Assembly: GCF_022430545.2 (NCBI RefSeq)
Contig: NZ_CP092488.2
Coordinates: 3,224,001 to 3,288,000, forward strand
Direction of reading: 5' to 3'
Length of the DNA: 64,000 bases
Origin: Mycobacterium paraterrae
GTDB lineage: Bacteria; Actinomycetota; Actinomycetes; Mycobacteriales; Mycobacteriaceae
The notes under the pieces: model-generated
Database searches by the model: none
What the model was told of the DNA's origin: nothing
What the model saw: the letters and a program-made list of their open reading frames with translations, nothing else
Translations under genes and position numbers: made by a program
Part shown: one piece after another, positions 52,081-61,353 of the stretch
How positions within the stretch are numbered: the first letter of the stretch is position 1
Layout: every line of letters begins with the position of its first letter

Positions 52081-53307
52081 ATGGATTTCACGACGCTGCC
52101 GCCCGAAGTCATCTCGGCACTGATCCACTCGGGCCCAGGCTCGGAGTCCCTGGTCGACGCCGCCACCGCGTGGCGTCAGCTCGGCGCCGACCTTGAGGAC
52201 GCGGCCGACAACTACACCGCGACGGTGTCGGGAATGGCCGATGCCTGGCATGGGCCGTCGGCGGCGGCGATGTCGCAGTCCGTCGCGCCATATCTGACCT
52301 GGCTTCGCACCACCTCGCAGCAGGCGCAGCAGGTCGCCGCGGCAGCGCAGGCCGCCGCGACGGCGTTCAACACCGCCAGTGCGACGGTGGTTCCGACCGC
52401 GCAGGTGCTGGCGAACCGGACGCTGTTGGCTAAATTGTTGGCCACCAACATCTTTGGCAGGAATATGCCCGCAATCGCCGCAACCGAGGCCGCCTACCAG
52501 GAAATGTGGGCCACCAACGCCGCGGCGATGACCCGGTATCAGGCCGCCTCGACCCAGGCCACCACGCTGCCGCAGTTCACGTCGCCGGTGTCGATGACGA
52601 ATCCGTCGGGGCAACCCGAGCAACAGGCCCAGCAGGCTGCCGCGCAGCAGTCCTCTGCCGCCACGACCGCCGCAAATTCCGCGGCGACGACCGGGGCCAC
52701 CTCGGCCGCGGCCAGCCCCGCTCCTGCAATACCGACCGCCTTCGATCCCAACGAGGGATTTGTCGGACTGGCCAACACCTACGCCAACCAGTTCATCTCG
52801 TCGGGCTTTCCGATCAACCTGCTCAGTTATCTGGCTCAAAGCCAGTCGGCGCAGGCGTTGTCGGGCGTGAGCGCCCAGGTCGGCCAGGGTGTCTCAGAAG
52901 GCGAAAATGCTCTAGGTGGTGCCGCCAGCAGCCTGGGCGGCGGCGCCGCCGGGGCGCTGGGGTCGCTGGGTGGCGGCGGGGGACTGGGGGCTCTGGGTGC
53001 GGCCGGGCTCTCTGCGCCCACCGCGGCGGCGGCAACCGGGGTTGCGGTGCCGATGGGCGGTCTGATGGCGCCGCCCGGTGCAGGGACGCTGCTGGCCACG
53101 TCGCAGACACCCGTGCAACTCGCCTCGGCGGCAACGCCGCTCGGCACTGGTGCAACTCCGGGGACCTCGATGATGCCGCCGCTGATGGCACCGCCGATTT
53201 CGCCGGGCAGCGGCTGGCGCAAGCGCAAGGCTCAGAAGTACGAGGACATTTCGATCGGCGCCGAGCTCAAGGGCAACGTGATGAAGCCGCCGCCGTCGGC
53301 GGGATGA
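52081..53307 (+). CDS. PPE family protein
   Basis: Protein of 408 residues. The N-terminal 180-residue PPE domain starts MDFTTLPPEVISALIHSG, has the helix-turn motif with Trp56 and Gly58 in DAWHGPSAAAM, and the second helical pair around NTASATVVPTAQVLANRT. The region after about 185 is Gln/Ala/Ser-rich, then Gly-rich (GGAASSLGGGAAGALGSLGG), and ends in a basic WRKRKAQKYEDISIG tail. PPE proteins pair with a PE protein and are exported by ESX systems, mostly ESX-5 or ESX-3. No PE gene or ESX gene is in the window, so its partner is elsewhere. The tail resembles the small PPE proteins of the PPE-PPW/SVP-less group. Confidence 0.9.
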   Translation: MDFTTLPPEVISALIHSGPGSESLVDAATAWRQLGADLEDAADNYTATVSGMADAWHGPSAAAMSQSVAPYLTWLRTTSQQAQQVAAAAQAAATAFNTASATVVPTAQVLANRTLLAKLLATNIFGRNMPAIAATEAAYQEMWATNAAAMTRYQAASTQATTLPQFTSPVSMTNPSGQPEQQAQQAAAQQSSAATTAANSAATTGATSAAASPAPAIPTAFDPNEGFVGLANTYANQFISSGFPINLLSYLAQSQSAQALSGVSAQVGQGVSEGENALGGAASSLGGGAAGALGSLGGGGGLGALGAAGLSAPTAAAATGVAVPMGGLMAPPGAGTLLATSQTPVQLASAATPLGTGATPGTSMMPPLMAPPISPGSGWRKRKAQKYEDISIGAELKGNVMKPPPSAG

Positions 53308-53351
53308 CCCCGAAACCGTCTGCAGCTGAACATAATTCGATGATCCTGTGG

Positions 53352-53681
53352 TCAGGCTCCGGTGTGCCGCGGGCAGAATGCGGCGATGCTCACGCCGACG
53401 AAGAATCCTGCATGGTAGCCGTCGAGGCCGCTCTGCTGCATGACGTCGTTCGCGACATCGCTTGATGCTCTACCGCTGTCGAGTGCGTCGCAGACCTGGT
53501 GTCCGGCGACCACTGCCGCTTGCCCGGACGCGAACGTGATCTGCTTGGACTCCAATGCTTTCAAGAAACTGGCATCGACCGCATCGGCACCCGCGCAGGG
53601 CGCGGTGATCGCTACGACGCTGAGTGGGAGCATCAGGGCCAGGCCGATCACAACTGATCGCACAGGATTGAGCAAGCGCAC
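53352..53681 (-). CDS. Small exported DUF732 protein
   Basis: Protein of 109 residues with a GTG start at 53681 and AAGGA some 10 nt upstream. The signal peptide is strong (VVIGLALMLPLSVVAITAPCAGA). The mature part follows the DUF732 pattern: a helix DASFLKALESKQITFASGQ, GHQVCDALDSG with Cys, and a C-terminal SIAAFCPRHTG with the second Cys. Function is unknown. It is convergent with the PPE gene 44 bp away, and independent of the other DUF732 gene at the left end of the window. Confidence 0.82.
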   Translation of the reverse strand: MRLLNPVRSVVIGLALMLPLSVVAITAPCAGADAVDASFLKALESKQITFASGQAAVVAGHQVCDALDSGRASSDVANDVMQQSGLDGYHAGFFVGVSIAAFCPRHTGA

Positions 53682-53855
53682 TCGGGTGGTCGTCCTTTCT
53701 CATCCGGTCCGCTGAGCAGAACGCGCGAGTATTACGGCAGCACGCAGAGTGACTGTCAGTGCGATCATTGCATGCTGCGGCCGGACTTTTGAACCGCGCG
53801 GCGCAGCCACGACCGGCAACCCTGAACGTTAACCGAATGGCCATTCCCTGGGCAT

Positions 53856-54611
53856 TCAACGTTGGCAGGAGGGGCACCAATACGCCACCCGTTCTCCGCT
53901 GTCGTCCCAGCGGATCGGCGTGCCACAGCGACGGCAACTTTCACCGCGACGGCCATACACCCAGACCTGCCGTCCAGGCCTGGTATCGCCGGTGGTGCAT
54001 CGGTTTGCGCGTAACCGATTGACCCACAACATGTCGCGTGCGCGGACTGCCAGACGGCGCGGATCGGCGATCGCGCTCACCGGAGCGGTGGGCAGATGTC
54101 CGCTGAGGAAGCACAACTCGTTGCAGAAGACGTTGCCGACGCCGGCCATCACCCGCTGGTCGAGCAATGCCTGGGCGATCGGTCGATCGGGGTCCGCGAT
54201 CAGATTGGCGGCGGCCACATCCGCGTCCCAGTCGTCACCGAGCAGATCCGGCCCCAAGTGGCTGATTGCGTCCTCGTCTTGGCCGCGTTCCAGGATCTCC
54301 AGCACGCCCAGGTCGATACCGATCGCACGAACATCGTTGGTGTCTAAAATAATTCGCGCTCGGTAATCCACCCGCCGGCTCGTCGACGTGATCCGCCAGG
54401 CGCCGTCCATTTTCAGATGCGAATGGATGCTCGCCGGTCCGACACGGATGAACAGATGCTTGCCGCGGCTGCACACCTCGTCGACGACCTCGCCGGTCAG
54501 GTCGACGGTGGCGTAGCGCGGGACGCGCACATCGCAGCGCGTCAGCGTCTGCCCGAGCAGGGCCGTCCGCAGTTTGTCTGCGGTACGGAACACGGTGTCG
54601 CCCTCTGGCAT
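53856..54611 (-). CDS. nei: Endonuclease VIII-like DNA glycosylase/AP lyase
   Basis: Protein of 251 residues from ATG at 54611, 2 nt after the lhr stop. The N-terminal Pro2-Glu3 in MPEGDTVFRTADKLR is the catalytic pair of the Fpg/Nei family. The helix-two-turn-helix is around DQRVMAGVGNVFCNELCFLSG. The C-terminal zinc finger has CRRCGTPIRW and WCPSCQ. It excises oxidised pyrimidines and nicks the abasic site. Coupling to lhr on one transcript fits a DNA repair unit. Equivalent to Rv3297. The frame remains open upstream into lhr but lacks meaning there. Confidence 0.94.
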   Translation of the reverse strand: MPEGDTVFRTADKLRTALLGQTLTRCDVRVPRYATVDLTGEVVDEVCSRGKHLFIRVGPASIHSHLKMDGAWRITSTSRRVDYRARIILDTNDVRAIGIDLGVLEILERGQDEDAISHLGPDLLGDDWDADVAAANLIADPDRPIAQALLDQRVMAGVGNVFCNELCFLSGHLPTAPVSAIADPRRLAVRARDMLWVNRLRANRCTTGDTRPGRQVWVYGRRGESCRRCGTPIRWDDSGERVAYWCPSCQR

Positions 54612-54613
54612 GG

Positions 54614-57600
54614 TTACCGCAGCCGAAGTCCGCGCGGGGTGCGGGCGAAGCCGGCGTCGGTCAGGGCCGTGACCACACTCGGCGGTACTTCCGGTGCCAG
54701 CACTGATGCGCTGTTGATCCGCTCGATCAAGATCGAGTTGACCTGCCTGGCCGCGACGAGATCGGCGAGCGCGGCCGCCGCGGCGTGGTTGGCGTCGTCG
54801 TCGGCGGCGAAGCTCAGCATCGATTTGCCGCCGCGCTCGAGGAACCAGACCAGCTCGCCATCGACCAGCACGACGAGCGCACCCGCTTTGCGGCCCGGCC
54901 GCGCGGCCCCGTCGTCGGCCGACCGCGAGGGCCAGGGCAGTGCGGCGCCGTAGGGATTGGCGGGGTCGGCGGCGGCGAGCACCACGGCGCGGTATTCGGG
55001 CCGCTCCGGGTCGACGCCGTCGAGGTAACTGCGCAGCCGGTCGACGGTGGATGCCACCGCGAATTGGGCCCCGCCGAGGGACTCGACAAAGTAGCCGCGC
55101 TGGCAACGGCCCGCGTCTTCGAACGCCGTCAGCACCTTGTAGAGCATGGCGAAGCCCCCAGGCACGCCTTCAGCGGCGACCGCGCCTTTGGTCAGGACGC
55201 CATGCCGGTTCAACAGCAGCTCCGCCTGATGGTGGGCGCGGGTGGTGGAGTCGGGCTCGGGCGTAGGCAGTGCCGACCAGCGGCCGGCGACGGTGGGATC
55301 GGCGGCCCGCGCCTGCGGGTTGGCGACGCTGTAGCGACTCAGCCGCGGGGTGCGCTTGCCGCGACCCGGCCGGTGGGCCGGCGGCGAGCGCTTGCGACCC
55401 GGCGCACCCGACAGCATCGCCCGCACCGGCGCGAACGTGTCGCCGGTAACCCAGCCGGCCCAGATCAACTCCCACAGCGCGGTCTTGAGCTCGGCCTCGC
55501 TGACACCCTGCTGTGTCAGCTGTCGGAAGAAGAACGCCCCGCCGCCGGCCAGCATGTCCAGGATCGCCCGATGGACCGCGGTGAACTCCATCTCCGACCC
55601 AACGGCCAGCGTCAACGGGGCGGCGTCGGCGGAGTGGAATGCGATCCAGCCGTCGCTGCCCGAGATCGATCCCGCCCCCGACCACAGCACCTCTCCGGAG
55701 GCCAACAGCTCGTCGAGCAGCGCGGGCGAGTAGTCGCGGACTCGCGGCGCCAACACCAGCGATTCGATCGCGGACGCGGGCAGTTGGACGCCGGCGATCT
55801 GATCGATGACCGCGAGCAGGCCGTCGAGTCCATAGTTGGGCGGCGAGCCGGTACCGACACCGTGCCAGGCCGGCAGGAACCGCGCATAGGCGCTGGTACT
55901 GACCGGCTCCACCTGTGCCCGCAGCGCAGCCAGCGATCTGCGGCGCAGGATTCGCAGTACCTCGGCGTCGCACCACTGATCGCCGAGCGCATCGGTGGAG
56001 AACTCACCACGAACCAGCTTCCCGTCGGCGGCCAGTCGGCCCAGCACGTCGGCGGCGACCCGCAGCCCCAACCCGAATCGCGTCGCGACGTCGGTGGTGG
56101 TGAACGGCGCGTGGGTACGCGCGTAGCGGCTGATCAGCTCGCCGAGGGGATCTGCGACGGCCGCGGTGAAGCTGGCCGGCACGCCCACCGGCACCGCCAC
56201 CCCGACGCCGTCGCGCAGCCGGCCGATGTCCTCGATCGCCACCCACCAACTTCCACCGGCGAACGACACCGGTAGCGCACGCTTGGCGGCGTACAGCGCT
56301 TCCAGCCAGCCGCCGACATCGGCGCCGCCGGCGCGGGCCGCTACCTCGTCGGTGGTCAACGGGCCGAGCAGCCGCAGCAGGTCGGCGACCCCTTCGGCGT
56401 CGCGGGCGGCGCGATCAGGTGACAGGTGCTGCAGCTGCCGGCCGGTGCCGGCGACCACCTCTGGGTCGAGCAGCTCGCGCAGCTCGACGCGGCCCAGCAG
56501 CTCGGCCAGCAAGGTCGGATCGAGCGACAGCGCGGCGGCGCGCCGCTCGGCGAGCGGGCTGTCGCCCTCGTACATGAACGCGCCGACATAGCCGAACAGC
56601 AGCGATGCGGCGAACGGCGACGGGGTGGCGGTCTCGGTCTCGACGACGCGGATCTTGCGCGCGGCGATATCACCCATCAACCCGGCCAGCGTCGGCACGT
56701 CGTAGACGTCCTGCAGGCATTCGCGGACCGTCTCCAGCACGATCGGAAAATCCGGGTACTTGCGAGCCACGTCGAGCAGCTGGGCCGCCCGCTGGCGTTG
56801 ATGCCACAGCGGCGATCGCTTGCCGGGATGGCGGCGCGGCAGCAGCAAGGCACGCGCGGCGCATTCCCGGAACCGGGACGCGAACAGCGCTGATCCGCCT
56901 ACTTCCGCGGTGACGATCGGATCGATCTCGTCGGCATCGAACACGAACAGCTCGGCACCCGGCGGTGAGTCGGTGCCGGTGTCTGAGATGGTGTCGGGCA
57001 GCCGCACCACGATGCCGTCGTCGGACGCGGTCGGCTTCTCGTCGATGCCGTAGCGGTCGCGCAGTCGTCGGCCCACGGCCAGCGCGAGCGGACCGTGTAC
57101 CCGTAGACCGTAAGGCGAGTGCAAGATCACCCGCCAGTCGCCCAGCTCGTCGCGAAACCGCTCCACCAGCAGCGTCGCATCGGTGGGCACCACGTTGGTC
57201 GCCGAGCGCTGATCATCCAGCAGCCGCCACAAGTTCTCGGTGGCATAGTCGTTGAATCCGAGCTCGGCGCAACGGCTTTCGAACGGACCTCGTTCCAGCG
57301 CGGCCAATTCTCCGGTGAATGCGCCGACCGCGCGGCCGAGTTCGGCGGGTCGCCCCGAATCGTCGCCCCGCCAGAACGGCAACCGGGCCGGCTCGCCGGG
57401 CGCGGGAATCACCAGCACCCGGTCGTGGGTGATCTCGGTGATCCGCCAACTGGTGGCGCCCAGCGCGATGACGTCGCCCGGGCGCGATTCGTACACCATC
57501 TCCTCGTCGAGTTCACCGACGCGAGAGGGCGACTCGGAGTCGGTGGCGAGATAGACGGTGAACAGTCCACGGTCGGGGATCGCGCCGCCCGAGGTGACGG

Positions 57601-59173
57601 CGAGGCGTTGCGCCCCCGGCCGGGCGGTGACGGTGCCGTTGTCGCGGTCGTAGACCAGGCGGGGCCGCAACTCGGCGAACTCGGTCGACGGATACTTACC
57701 CGACAGCAGGTCCAATGTCGCTTCGAAGGCACTGTGCGGCAATGTCGCAAACGGCGCGCTCCGCCGCACCGAATCGAACCAGCGGTCGACGTCGAGCGGT
57801 TCGAGCGCCGACGCGGCCACGGTGTGCTGCGCCAGGATGTCGAGCGGATTCGTCGGCACCTTCATGGTCTCGATCTGCCCGGTAAGCATCCGTTGCACGG
57901 TCACCGCGCAGCCGATCAGATCGGTGCGGTGCTTGGGGAACAGCACGCCCTGTGAAATCTCGCCGACCTGGTGTCCGGCGCGGCCAATACGCTGCAGACC
58001 GGACGCCACCGACGGCGGCGACTCCACCTGAATGACCAGGTCGACCGCCCCCATATCGATGCCGAGCTCCAGGCTGGAGGTCGCTACCACCGCCTTGAGC
58101 CGACCGGACTTGAGGTCCTCCTCGACGATCGCCCGCTGCTCCTTGCTGACCGAACCGTGGTGGGCGCGGGCCAGCAACGTCGGGGCGCCATAGGTTTGGC
58201 CGCTGCCCAACAGATGCGCCGGGGCGCCGCCGGCGACTTTGGGGTTGGGATCGTCGGACAGCGTCGCGCCCGTGCGTTCGGCGTGAATCTCGTTGAGCCG
58301 GGCGGTCAGCCGCTCGGCCAGCCGCCGCGAGTTCGCGAAGACGATCGTTGAGTTGTGTGCTTCGACCAGGTCGACCAATTGCGCCTCGACATCCGGCCAG
58401 ATGCTGCCGTTTTCGAGGTTAGCCATGTCGGGGATCGGGACCTGCACCGCCAGCTCGAAGGTCTTTGCCGCGGGCGGAGAGACGATGGTGGTGGGAGCGG
58501 CCCCCGACAGGAAGCGGGCCACTTCCTCGGCTGGACGGACGGTCGCGGACAGGCCGATTCGCTGGGCCGGCTTGGGCAACATGTCGTCGAGCCGCTCGAG
58601 CGACAACGCCAGGTGCGCGCCGCGTTTGGTGCCCGCGATGGCATGCACCTCGTCGACGATCACGGTTTGGACGCCGGCCAACGTCTCCCGGGCCGCCGAG
58701 GTCAGCATCAGAAACAGCGACTCGGGTGTGGTGATCAGCACGTCCGGTGGATGACTGATCAACTGCCGGCGCTGGGCCGGTGGCGTGTCGCCGGATCGCA
58801 GGCCCACGGTGATCTCCGGCGGGGGTTGACCCTTCTGCGCAGCGACGCGCGCCATGCCGGCCAGCGGCGTGCGCAGGTTGCGTTCGACGTCGACGGCCAG
58901 TGCCTTCAGCGGTGAGATGTAGAGGACGCGCGTGCCGGGCTCGCGTTCGGTGCGGGGGGCGCTCGCCAGTGCGTCGATCGCCCACAGGAACGCGGCGAGC
59001 GTCTTGCCCGAGCCGGTCGGGGCGATGACGAGGGTGTTGTGACCGTCGGCGATCGCCGACCAGGCGTCGGCTTGCGCCGGGGTGGGCGCGGCGAAGGTAC
59101 CCGTGAACCAGTCACGAGTGACGACGCTGAACCGCGCCAGTGCATCCGACGGTTTACCGGGTAGGTGGCTCAC
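54614..59173 (-). CDS. lhr: ATP-dependent DNA/RNA helicase Lhr
   Basis: Protein of 1519 residues (M. tuberculosis Lhr has 1513), GTG start. Superfamily 2 motifs: Walker A APTGSGKT at 51-58, DEVH at 174-177, LSATVRPAEEVARFL (motif III), and a second RecA domain with TSSLELGIDMGAVDLVIQVESPPSVASGLQRIGRAGH in pieces (motifs V and VI; SLELGID and QRIGRAGH). A winged helix and a DUF4011/Lhr-C region follow, and the long C-terminal 600 residues form the Lhr-specific tetramer-forming part. It unwinds DNA-RNA hybrids 3' to 5' and is induced by DNA damage. It sits between tetR and nei. Confidence 0.96.
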   Translation of the reverse strand: MSHLPGKPSDALARFSVVTRDWFTGTFAAPTPAQADAWSAIADGHNTLVIAPTGSGKTLAAFLWAIDALASAPRTEREPGTRVLYISPLKALAVDVERNLRTPLAGMARVAAQKGQPPPEITVGLRSGDTPPAQRRQLISHPPDVLITTPESLFLMLTSAARETLAGVQTVIVDEVHAIAGTKRGAHLALSLERLDDMLPKPAQRIGLSATVRPAEEVARFLSGAAPTTIVSPPAAKTFELAVQVPIPDMANLENGSIWPDVEAQLVDLVEAHNSTIVFANSRRLAERLTARLNEIHAERTGATLSDDPNPKVAGGAPAHLLGSGQTYGAPTLLARAHHGSVSKEQRAIVEEDLKSGRLKAVVATSSLELGIDMGAVDLVIQVESPPSVASGLQRIGRAGHQVGEISQGVLFPKHRTDLIGCAVTVQRMLTGQIETMKVPTNPLDILAQHTVAASALEPLDVDRWFDSVRRSAPFATLPHSAFEATLDLLSGKYPSTEFAELRPRLVYDRDNGTVTARPGAQRLAVTSGGAIPDRGLFTVYLATDSESPSRVGELDEEMVYESRPGDVIALGATSWRITEITHDRVLVIPAPGEPARLPFWRGDDSGRPAELGRAVGAFTGELAALERGPFESRCAELGFNDYATENLWRLLDDQRSATNVVPTDATLLVERFRDELGDWRVILHSPYGLRVHGPLALAVGRRLRDRYGIDEKPTASDDGIVVRLPDTISDTGTDSPPGAELFVFDADEIDPIVTAEVGGSALFASRFRECAARALLLPRRHPGKRSPLWHQRQRAAQLLDVARKYPDFPIVLETVRECLQDVYDVPTLAGLMGDIAARKIRVVETETATPSPFAASLLFGYVGAFMYEGDSPLAERRAAALSLDPTLLAELLGRVELRELLDPEVVAGTGRQLQHLSPDRAARDAEGVADLLRLLGPLTTDEVAARAGGADVGGWLEALYAAKRALPVSFAGGSWWVAIEDIGRLRDGVGVAVPVGVPASFTAAVADPLGELISRYARTHAPFTTTDVATRFGLGLRVAADVLGRLAADGKLVRGEFSTDALGDQWCDAEVLRILRRRSLAALRAQVEPVSTSAYARFLPAWHGVGTGSPPNYGLDGLLAVIDQIAGVQLPASAIESLVLAPRVRDYSPALLDELLASGEVLWSGAGSISGSDGWIAFHSADAAPLTLAVGSEMEFTAVHRAILDMLAGGGAFFFRQLTQQGVSEAELKTALWELIWAGWVTGDTFAPVRAMLSGAPGRKRSPPAHRPGRGKRTPRLSRYSVANPQARAADPTVAGRWSALPTPEPDSTTRAHHQAELLLNRHGVLTKGAVAAEGVPGGFAMLYKVLTAFEDAGRCQRGYFVESLGGAQFAVASTVDRLRSYLDGVDPERPEYRAVVLAAADPANPYGAALPWPSRSADDGAARPGRKAGALVVLVDGELVWFLERGGKSMLSFAADDDANHAAAAALADLVAARQVNSILIERINSASVLAPEVPPSVVTALTDAGFARTPRGLRLR

Positions 59174-59209
59174 CCAGCCATCATGACAACCGGGTCTGAC
59201 ATTGCGGTG

Positions 59210-59866
59210 TCAGCGCTGGTCGGGCGCGACTGCCTTGGCCAACTGCTCGGGAATGTTCTTGACCCGGGTGATCGCGTCGAGCAGCGAATGCGCGCAAGCG
59301 TCGCTCAGCTGGCCCGCGTCGGTTTCCGGATGAATGATGCGTTGCCGGCACACCTCGAACGTCAGCGCCAGCCAGCCGTGAATGACGATCCGCAGGTCGC
59401 GCTCGACCTCCGGTTCGAGCTGACCGCCCGAACCGTCCACCTCGACGATGCGGCTCATGATGTGTTCCATCTGGCGGTCTTTGGCCTCGTCGTCGATACC
59501 GAGCAGCACCGGATCGGAACGGCCCAGCCCGACGTAGGCCGCCCACGCCGCGTGCGGGTGCTCCTGGTGGTACTGCATGTAGGCGAGAACGCCGCCGCGC
59601 ACCTCTTCGAACAGATTTTGACCGGGGGCCGGGGGCGTGTTGGTGGTTTCGAAGAGCTGGTCAGCCTGCCCCTTGACCACGGCCGCGAAGAATGCGCGCT
59701 TGTCCGGGAAGTAGTGGTACATCAAAGCTCGCGAGACGCCGGCGCGCTCCGCGATCTCGTCGATGCGCACCTCGTCATAGGGCCGTTGACCGAAGACTTC
59801 TGCGCCCAACGCGAGCAGCTCGGCTCGGCGATCATCCGGTGACAACCGGCGCCTCGGCGTTCGCAT
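59210..59866 (-). CDS. TetR family transcriptional regulator (Rv3295-like)
   Basis: Protein of 218 residues from ATG at 59866. The helix-turn-helix lies at about 36-56 (IDEIAERAGVSRALMYHYFPDK). The ligand domain is all-helical with no known signature. It matches Rv3295 by order. Its stop is 36 nt before lhr on the same strand, so tetR-lhr-nei could be one transcript and the regulator may control the repair genes. No obvious palindrome was found upstream. The frame is open to 60316, but that part is not TetR-like. Confidence 0.88.
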   Translation of the reverse strand: MRTPRRRLSPDDRRAELLALGAEVFGQRPYDEVRIDEIAERAGVSRALMYHYFPDKRAFFAAVVKGQADQLFETTNTPPAPGQNLFEEVRGGVLAYMQYHQEHPHAAWAAYVGLGRSDPVLLGIDDEAKDRQMEHIMSRIVEVDGSGGQLEPEVERDLRIVIHGWLALTFEVCRQRIIHPETDAGQLSDACAHSLLDAITRVKNIPEQLAKAVAPDQR

Positions 59867-60052
59867 ACAGCAGACTGTACTTGGCGATTCTTTGCGCAGG
59901 CCCGCAACGCTCTGTAAGGCCTGCAAACTTATCGTTCGACGAGCATGGGTCAGCGACAGGAAAGAATCCGGTGCTAGTCGCGGTGCCGTAGTCGGACGTC
60001 TACCGTGTGTTCGAGTCCTCAGCGAATTTTCGAATGATCGGCTGAGGCGTCT

Positions 60053-60229
60053 GTGCGCTCTAGATGGCAGGAGCGAACCCACGACGGCGGGGACTCCGAT
60101 AAGGAGCGGGACCGCCTGCTGTTCGAGCCGGGCCGGTTGGGATTGTTCGTGATCGGTATCGCGGCGGCGACAGTCATAATTCGGCGCGGCGCGCCGGCAC
60201 GTGTGCTGGGTGACGCCGAACACGCCTGA
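60053..60229 (+). CDS. Possible small membrane protein, unrecognised
   Basis: A 58-codon frame with a GTG start and GAGG 6 nt upstream. A charged N-terminal part (RWQERTHDGGDSDKERDR) is followed by one hydrophobic segment (LGLFVIGIAAATVIIR) and a short basic tail. This looks like a single-pass membrane peptide. It ends 3 nt before a SigF-type -35 box, between tetR (divergent) and the membrane protein gene at 60307. I recognise no family. Confidence 0.45.
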   Translation: MRSRWQERTHDGGDSDKERDRLLFEPGRLGLFVIGIAAATVIIRRGAPARVLGDAEHA

Positions 60230-60232
60230 GCT

Positions 60233-60260
60233 GGTTTGCCGCCCGCATTGCGCTGGGTAT
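60233..60260 (+). promoter_or_regulatory. SigF-type promoter before the Rv3289c-like gene
   Basis: GGTTT (60233-60237), 17 nt, GGGTAT (60255-60260). The mycobacterial SigF consensus is GGTTT-N15-17-GGGTA. It lies 46 nt before the ATG of the membrane protein gene next to rsbW-sigF, where SigF control is known in related species. Confidence 0.75.
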
Positions 60261-60306
60261 ATGCGGGTCACGCAGGGGGGCGCGGGACAGCGACAGAGGA
60301 TCTCGG

Positions 60307-60690
60307 ATGCACACACAACAGAGCCACTCGACGGGTGATCGCCTGGGCCAGGTGGACCACGAAGTACACCACGCCATCCGTTATGCCGTATTGGCGGCCG
60401 CGGCCGGCGTCGGCTATCTCGTCCTCGCCGCGCTGTGGGACAGCACGTGCAAGGGTGCGATGTCGGTCGACACCGCCGCGTGTGGCGCCCCGCAGCTGAC
60501 CGTCCTGGCCTTCGGTGGACCGCTGATCCTGTTTGCCACCGGGGTGTGGGCGTTCGTACGCACCTACCGGGTGTGGCGCAATCAGGGCACCTGGTGGGCC
60601 TGGCAGGGCGCCGGCTGGGTGCTGATGGTCCTGACGTTCGTCACGCTGACGATGGGCGCACCCATCGCGGCGCCGGTGCTCGCCGGATAA
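60307..60690 (+). CDS. Small membrane protein of the sigF locus (Rv3289c-like)
   Basis: Protein of 127 residues with three hydrophobic segments: IRYAVLAAAAGVGYLVLAAL, PQLTVLAFGGPLILFATGVW and WQGAGWVLMVLTFVTLTMG. The N-terminus is His-rich and soluble (MHTQQSHSTGDRLGQVDHEV). The pattern CKGAMSVDTAACGAPQL has two cysteines that could bridge outside. It resembles M. tuberculosis Rv3289c, a transmembrane protein cotranscribed with usfY-rsbW-sigF. A SigF-type promoter precedes it. Function is unknown. Confidence 0.8.
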   Translation: MHTQQSHSTGDRLGQVDHEVHHAIRYAVLAAAAGVGYLVLAALWDSTCKGAMSVDTAACGAPQLTVLAFGGPLILFATGVWAFVRTYRVWRNQGTWWAWQGAGWVLMVLTFVTLTMGAPIAAPVLAG

Positions 60691-60723
60691 TCTGGGTTCT
60701 GGCTCTCGTCGGTCGGATCGGCT

Positions 60724-60749
60724 GGTTTGACAGTCGGCTCCGTGGGTAC
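60724..60749 (+). promoter_or_regulatory. SigF-type promoter of rsbW-sigF
   Basis: GGTTT (60724-60728), 15 nt, GGGTAC (60744-60749), fitting GGTTT-N15-17-GGGTA. This would make the anti-sigma/sigma pair autoregulated, as in M. tuberculosis. The leader to the rsbW ATG is about 175 nt. Confidence 0.75.
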
Positions 60750-60933
60750 CTGCTCTGAACCGACGCTGAGCTCTAGAGGCGGACTGTCCGCGGGTCATCC
60801 GATCATGTCGACACCATCACGAATGCGATGAGAAGATGCCCACTGCGATCAACCCGAGTATCACCAGGTGGAGATCATGACTAACCAGCTCGAGCGCGAG
60901 GGTAATGTCGGTCAAACTATGCCGGGAGGTCCG

Positions 60934-61353
60934 ATGACGGTTGCTGCGAAAACCGCGAAAGATCAGCAACGCGGCGATCGCGCGATCGAGCTGCGGGTGG
61001 CGGCGACGCTGGAGAACCTCGCGGTCTTACGGACGCTGGTCGGTGCCGTCGGTACCTTCGAGGACCTCGACTTCGACGCCGTCGCCGATCTTCGGCTGGC
61101 GGTCGACGAGGTGTGTACGCGATTGATTCGTTCGGCCGTGCCCAATGCCACTCTCGAGATCGTGATCGACCCGCACGCCGACAAACTTCGAGTCGAGGCA
61201 TCGACGACGTGCGCTACCGAAGACGTGGTATCGCCGGGCAGCTTCAGCTGGCACGTCCTGACGTCGCTGGCAGATGACGTCCAGACGTTCAAGAGCGGCA
61301 ATGGCATTGTCGGTGTTGCATTGACCACCCGACGGGCGGGCTCTCACACGTGA
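60934..61353 (+). CDS. rsbW: Anti-sigma-F factor RsbW (UsfX)
   Basis: Protein of 139 residues from ATG at 60934, decided by GGGAGG 5 nt upstream and by length (UsfX has 145). In-frame ATGs at 60868 and 60877 are possible. HATPase fold: ATLENLAVLRTLVGAVGTFE, DLDFDAVADLRLAVDEVCTR, then SPGSFSWHVLTSLADDVQTF. The Asn of the classical N box is Arg here (AVDEVCTRLIR), as in the M. tuberculosis protein, so ATP use differs from B. subtilis RsbW/SpoIIAB. It holds SigF inactive. Stop overlaps the sigF GTG as GTGA. Confidence 0.94.
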   Translation: MTVAAKTAKDQQRGDRAIELRVAATLENLAVLRTLVGAVGTFEDLDFDAVADLRLAVDEVCTRLIRSAVPNATLEIVIDPHADKLRVEASTTCATEDVVSPGSFSWHVLTSLADDVQTFKSGNGIVGVALTTRRAGSHT

